Source: Oncomelania hupensis (Eukaryota; Mollusca; Gastropoda; Littorinimorpha; Pomatiopsidae). From it: a stretch of DNA of 64,000 nucleotides. A program made the translations under genes and the position numbers. The stretch is taken from positions 45,266,182-45,330,181 of the forward strand of contig CM072512.1 of NCBI GenBank assembly GCA_036898135.1, written 5' to 3'. The notes under the pieces are model-generated. The model saw only the letters and a program-made list of their open reading frames with translations, was not told the origin of the DNA and made no database searches. Positions 60,446-64,000 of the stretch are shown in pieces (positions within the stretch are counted from its first letter, which is position 1; each line of letters opens with the position of its first letter).

Positions 60446-60838
60446 GGGAAAAATACTCTGAATGAAATTTAGTAACAAAACTAGACATTTTTTAAACAAG
60501 CTTTTATGTCAACAAATTTGAGCTTTCACAGTAAGGCTTCTTCGGATCAGTATTATTGTCTTTTATTTGTGTTTGTGTTTAATAATAAATCTTTTAATAA
60601 ATCCATATTTGCTTTCCATTTTTGTGGTGTGATGATATGTATGCAGTGAAATACTAAAAAAATAAATAGATGCATTATGAAAAACAAATTTACGCGATTG
60701 ATCGAGTGACGATAAGTAAATGTAATTATACTGGTATTTCCACTATCATTTTAATGTTGACACTCTTTCATTCACCTTTGTTTTTCAGAATACATTTGTT
60801 ATTTTGGGGCTTTAGTGTTGGTATATATTGTCGGTATA
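60446..60838. other. AT-rich transposon interior
   Basis: No ORF that can be defended. Confidence 0.5.
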
Positions 60839-60842
60839 ATTT

Positions 60843-61005
60843 GGCGGGATGATATCGTACCGATGGCGGGTAAGTATCGGTAAAGTGTATCAAACCGACA
60901 GTCGGGCCGATAGTGGTATCAATTGGTGGGATGATATCGTGCCGATGGTGGGTAGGTATCGGTAAAATGTATCAAACCGACAGTCGGCCGACTTAATGCC
61001 GATTT
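60843..61005. repeat. Right subterminal repeats
   Basis: Two ~82-bp units: gggatgatatcgt.ccgatgg, gggta.gtatcggtaaa, tgtatcaaaccgacagtcgg. Confidence 0.8.
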
Positions 61006-61104
61006 TGCACTTTCGACATCGGACCGATGGTTGGTGATGACATCGGGCCGCTAAATGAACATGTATCGGGCCGCCTGTCGGCCGACACCTTTTGGCCGGC
61101 AGGG

Positions 61105-61285
61105 TACATACATGCATGCATACATATATACATACATACATACATACGCCTACATACATACGCACATACATGCATGCATACATACATACATGCATACATA
61201 CATAAGCCTACATACATATGCACATACATACATACATGCATACATGTCGATGCATACGCATACATACATACCTACCTACATATCA
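61105..61285. repeat. (TACA)n microsatellite
   Basis: tacata and tgcatgca units. The first 18 bp repeat the left flank. Confidence 0.9.
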
Positions 61286-61391
61286 AGATTTTATTCTCCA
61301 TAACATCGCATGAACATAATGCACTTAGAGATTTACATGGATGACGAGAAGCAAGCACCATCATGATTGGACAGAAGCAAATTATGCACAT
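61286..61391. other. Inner flank, right
   Basis: Not shared with the left arm. No gene recognised. Confidence 0.6.
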
Positions 61392-61577
61392 ACGCATAGA
61401 TATAATAATGGAACGCAAAATATGAATAATAATATTAAACATGATTACTTATAAAACATGCACACTATATTTCATTTTAATTATATCCAGTTTACATTCA
61501 CAGGTGCATACAACACAGTACAGCATCATCTTTGACAGTCCTTTTGGCATTAGGCATTAGGGCAGAGTGTCTCGACA

Positions 61578-61982
61578 TCACGGCTTCCAGATAATCAACG
61601 ACCCTATCATAGCTCTAACTGAACAGTAGCGGGCAACTGCCTTGGTTCGTCGAACAGGCAGGCCCACCAACTTCAGTCCGCTAACAAACCGTCCGTGGAC
61701 TAGGCCTAGCGAGCCAACTATCAGAACCACAACTTTGCAGCTATAACCAGGATCGCTAATCGTCTGAAACAGCGGGAGGTATCTGTTAAATTTGTTATCG
61801 TAAGAATCAGTTACAAAGTCATCAAAAGGTACAGCTATTTCAATAATGGTAGAGGTTTTATTAGGATGGTCTATGACACACATATCAGGCCTAGTGTGGG
61901 GCAGGTTGGCAAACACTGCACTACTATCGTTCTGGAAGTGATAAGGCTTTACAATGGAGTCTGCCAGGATTTCTGCTAGCAT
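61578..61982 (-). pseudogene. Restriction-like endonuclease domain, right copy
   Basis: Residue-for-residue identical to the 54262-54666 translation, in a separate frame from RT. Confidence 0.8.
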
Positions 61983-63912
61983 CTTTCACCGCCCTGGCCA
62001 CAATATCTAACACTCTGTTGTGGCGGTTCTGTATAGAGTTCTTGCTTTCCCTACAGCCATTGAGCAAGTGGCTGACAGACTCTATGTAAAATCCACACCT
62101 ACCGCACTGCTGCGAGAAAGTCTCTGGATAGTAGGCGTGGAGCCTGACGTTACACTCCAGCAGCTGTAATCTGGCCTTCACCACGAACTTCAGCAGTCGG
62201 TCACTCAGATGTAGGTTGGTCAGGTGGGAGGAGGACAGTGAGAAGTCGACGTTGTTGGTACGCGCCAGGCGCCCCTGACACTCTTTGTCTCTCCACTCTG
62301 CCAGCTTGCCCTGTAGTTGTTGGCGTTTGAATGACGTGAAGAAAGCCTTGGGTTCAATGAAGGACAGTTGGATCTCATCTTCTGGGCTGACTCTGAGGAT
62401 GCACTGTTCGATGTCATTCAGGTGGAACTGGATCCCCAGTCTACCGCAGATGTCGTTGAGGTGCACCCACGGTGGCTTACGCCAGGTGACATTGTATGCC
62501 TTGACCAGCCGGTATTTGGCATCGGTCTGGTAGCCAGCGAAGTTGTGGTCATCGTCATCTTCGGGTGCTGCTGCACACTTGCGTTTAGTGAGATGGAGTG
62601 CAAGTGATGTTCTGGCCGTGTGTCTGGTCTGCTCGTCATCGCTGTTCAATACGCTCAGCATGAAGGACAGCTTCTTGGCGTAGTACATGGTGCGTGGATG
62701 GAACAGACCCAGACCAACCTCGCTTCGTACGCAGAACATGAAAGAGCGCGTCGACGACTTGTTCAAGCCAAGCCAGTGCTTCACGGTGGATACGATGCTG
62801 TCTTCCAGGCCGTCAAGCACTTTCTCTGTGAACTGAATGTTGGGGAAATAAAAGTGCAGCCTGGAAGTGGCCATGGTGTTGACAGCCTGGAGTTTCGCGG
62901 CTACCGCGAGAGGAGCAACGTCGATCTTGGCCAAGGTTATTTTAAAGTCACTGACGATCCTCTCCACCTGTTCATCTTCAGCTGTAGCAGCAAGGTTGAT
63001 GTTGTAGCCTAGGTACGTGTAGTGTTGCTCTCTGTCTAATATGGGTATGTGGGATCCCTGCACCATAAGCTGTGTAGAGGCTGTATTGTCACTTTTAATC
63101 CAGTTGTTACCGGTGCGTTGCCAATGCAGGACTGCACACTTTCGATGCTTCACCTCCATGCCTGAGTAGGTCATGAAGAGATCGGTCTTTTCAGCCGCTG
63201 CCCTGATATCCTCTTCGTTGGTAGCCGTCATGTCCACATCATCAACATAGCCTTGGACTGGATTTGGAGAGCTGGTCGCTGGTCATCCCTGCTCAATCCA
63301 TCTCAGCCACTTGTCGATGCCTTGCTCGAAGATGAGCACGAACCACGGGCAGCCCTGGATGATGCCCTTGCCTTTTGTGATAGGCTAAGTAAAGCCGCTG
63401 GCTGTTTTCACTTGAAAGGTGGATCCCGTGTAAATGTCTCTCATGATGCTGATCACCTGCTCAGGGTAGCCCATCTCACTGAGCTCGTTCAGCATCACCA
63501 GGTGGTCGATGCTGCCAAAGGCATCTTTGATGTCAATGAAGGTGACATACAGCTTGGAGGATGTGTGGAGTAAGTCGGTGATGCCAGCCTTCAGTGTAAA
63601 GACATGCTCCTGTAGACCATTGCGTGGCATGGACCCCTTTTGTCGACTGGATAGCCTGCCCGCCTCCAAGATTTAAGGCACCATTCTCTGTTGGATCAAC
63701 TTCACGTAGATCTTGTAGCTTGTGCAGAGAAGAGAGACCGGTCGCCAGCCTTCAATGTTTTTGGGATCGCCATTCTTCTTAGGCACGAGCGTGATGATGG
63801 AGTGCTTCCATTCATAGGGTACACGCTTGTTGATGGCGCAAATATTCATGATCGCCGTAAACAAGGGGGCGAGTGTTTGTTTACATCGCTTCACGTGGTC
63901 GTAGGTAACCCC
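61924..63912 (-). pseudogene. RT and CCHC knuckle, right copy
   Basis: Identical protein to the left copy apart from Ser to stop (TCA to TGA) upstream of YVDD, which shortens the open frame to 437 codons (63237-61924). A silent ATC to ATA change lies at 62938. Confidence 0.85.
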
Positions 63913-64000
63913 GTCCGCTGGACCTAAAGCAATAATAATGTAATGTAATGTAAAGGTGCAGCTTTTTTCAGAACAACGCGTTGGCCGATACAGGTTCTAA
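63913..64000 (+). mobile_element. FamA 3' tip and SINE-B edge at the window end
   Basis: gtccgctggacctaaagcaa with (GTAAT)n, then the inverted SINE-B edge (ggtgcagcttttttcagaac). This shows the duplicated unit includes the LINE's flanks. Confidence 0.8.

Larger units (their letters stand above)
55322..61104 (+). mobile_element. TIR DNA transposon, ~5.8 kb, superfamily not assigned
   Basis: 28-bp TIRs: cccggccggccagaagatgt, cggccgac at 55322, matching the complement at 61077-61104 at 25 of 28 positions. Flanked by the same 18-bp tacatacatgcatgcata. Subterminal tandem repeats rich in GATATC.TGCCGA lie at both ends. It carries a spliced DUF4806-like gene (55887-57710) and a degenerate hAT-like zinc-finger fragment. 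No intact transposase catalytic domain was seen. Confidence 0.75.
61392..63912 (-). mobile_element. RLE-type LINE, right copy
   Basis: Same element as 52332-54852, inverted. Carries the same frameshift and the same two stops (63673-63675 and 63385-63387), plus one stop of its own at about 63283-63285. Confidence 0.8.
61392..64000 (-). repeat. Right arm of the inverted repeat
   Basis: Complement of 52244-54852. Cut by the window end, so the outer boundary is not seen. Confidence 0.95.

Noticed and set aside
52244..64000. Fold-back read artefact
   Set aside because: The arms differ at some bases and enclose 6.5 kb of unique, non-palindromic sequence; kept as a finding with a read-level check.

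Overview
This window looks like animal nuclear DNA, most likely from a mollusc (gastropod-like) or another lophotrochozoan. The grounds are spliced ORFs, tRNA- and 5S-derived SINEs, many LINE clades, TTAGGG-type telomeric repeats and very dense trinucleotide microsatellites. There are no operons, ribosome-binding sites or prokaryotic signals. One 500-N assembly gap lies at 43627-44126. I found no intact host gene. Almost everything recognisable is a mobile element or a tandem repeat; the many long 'ORFs' of one amino acid are microsatellites read in frame.

1-13.3 kb: SSRs, copies of an unnamed ~571-bp interspersed element (called FamA here), a CR1/L2-like LINE 3' end, and SINEs. 13.3-25.4 kb: 5'-truncated RTE-like LINE copies ending in a (GGATA)n tail, one nested inside FamA and two fused as an inverted pair; also an LTR-like unit, a 5S-rRNA-derived SINE, a tRNA-headed SINE and a LINE C-terminal fragment with a (GAA)n tail. 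25.4-32.6 kb: mostly SSRs plus SINEs. 32.6-36.5 kb: a minus-strand CR1/L2 LINE followed by a palindromic piggyBac derivative built from two inverted 3' halves. 41.4-43.2 kb: three adjacent TIR elements, one carrying a THAP zinc-finger start and one carrying interstitial telomeric repeats. 45-48.7 kb: an RTE copy, an L1/Tx1-like tail, and a Ty3/gypsy element in the order RT-RNaseH, integrase, gag (permuted). 49-52.1 kb: four different minisatellites in a row, the last interrupted by a full-length FamA with a 13-bp target duplication.

52.2-64 kb is the most striking part. A large inverted repeat has arms of at least 2609 bp (52244-54852 and 61392-64000). Each arm holds the same dead LINE with an RT, a CCHC knuckle and a restriction-like endonuclease (R2/NeSL-type). 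The arms flank a ~5.8-kb TIR DNA transposon (55322-61104) that carries a spliced DUF4806-like gene. The right arm runs off the window end.

Functionally, the autonomous elements (RTE-like, CR1/L2-like and RLE LINEs) probably supplied the machinery for the short ones. The SINEs share their 3' tail with the CR1/L2 LINE, and several microsatellites start exactly at retroelement tails.
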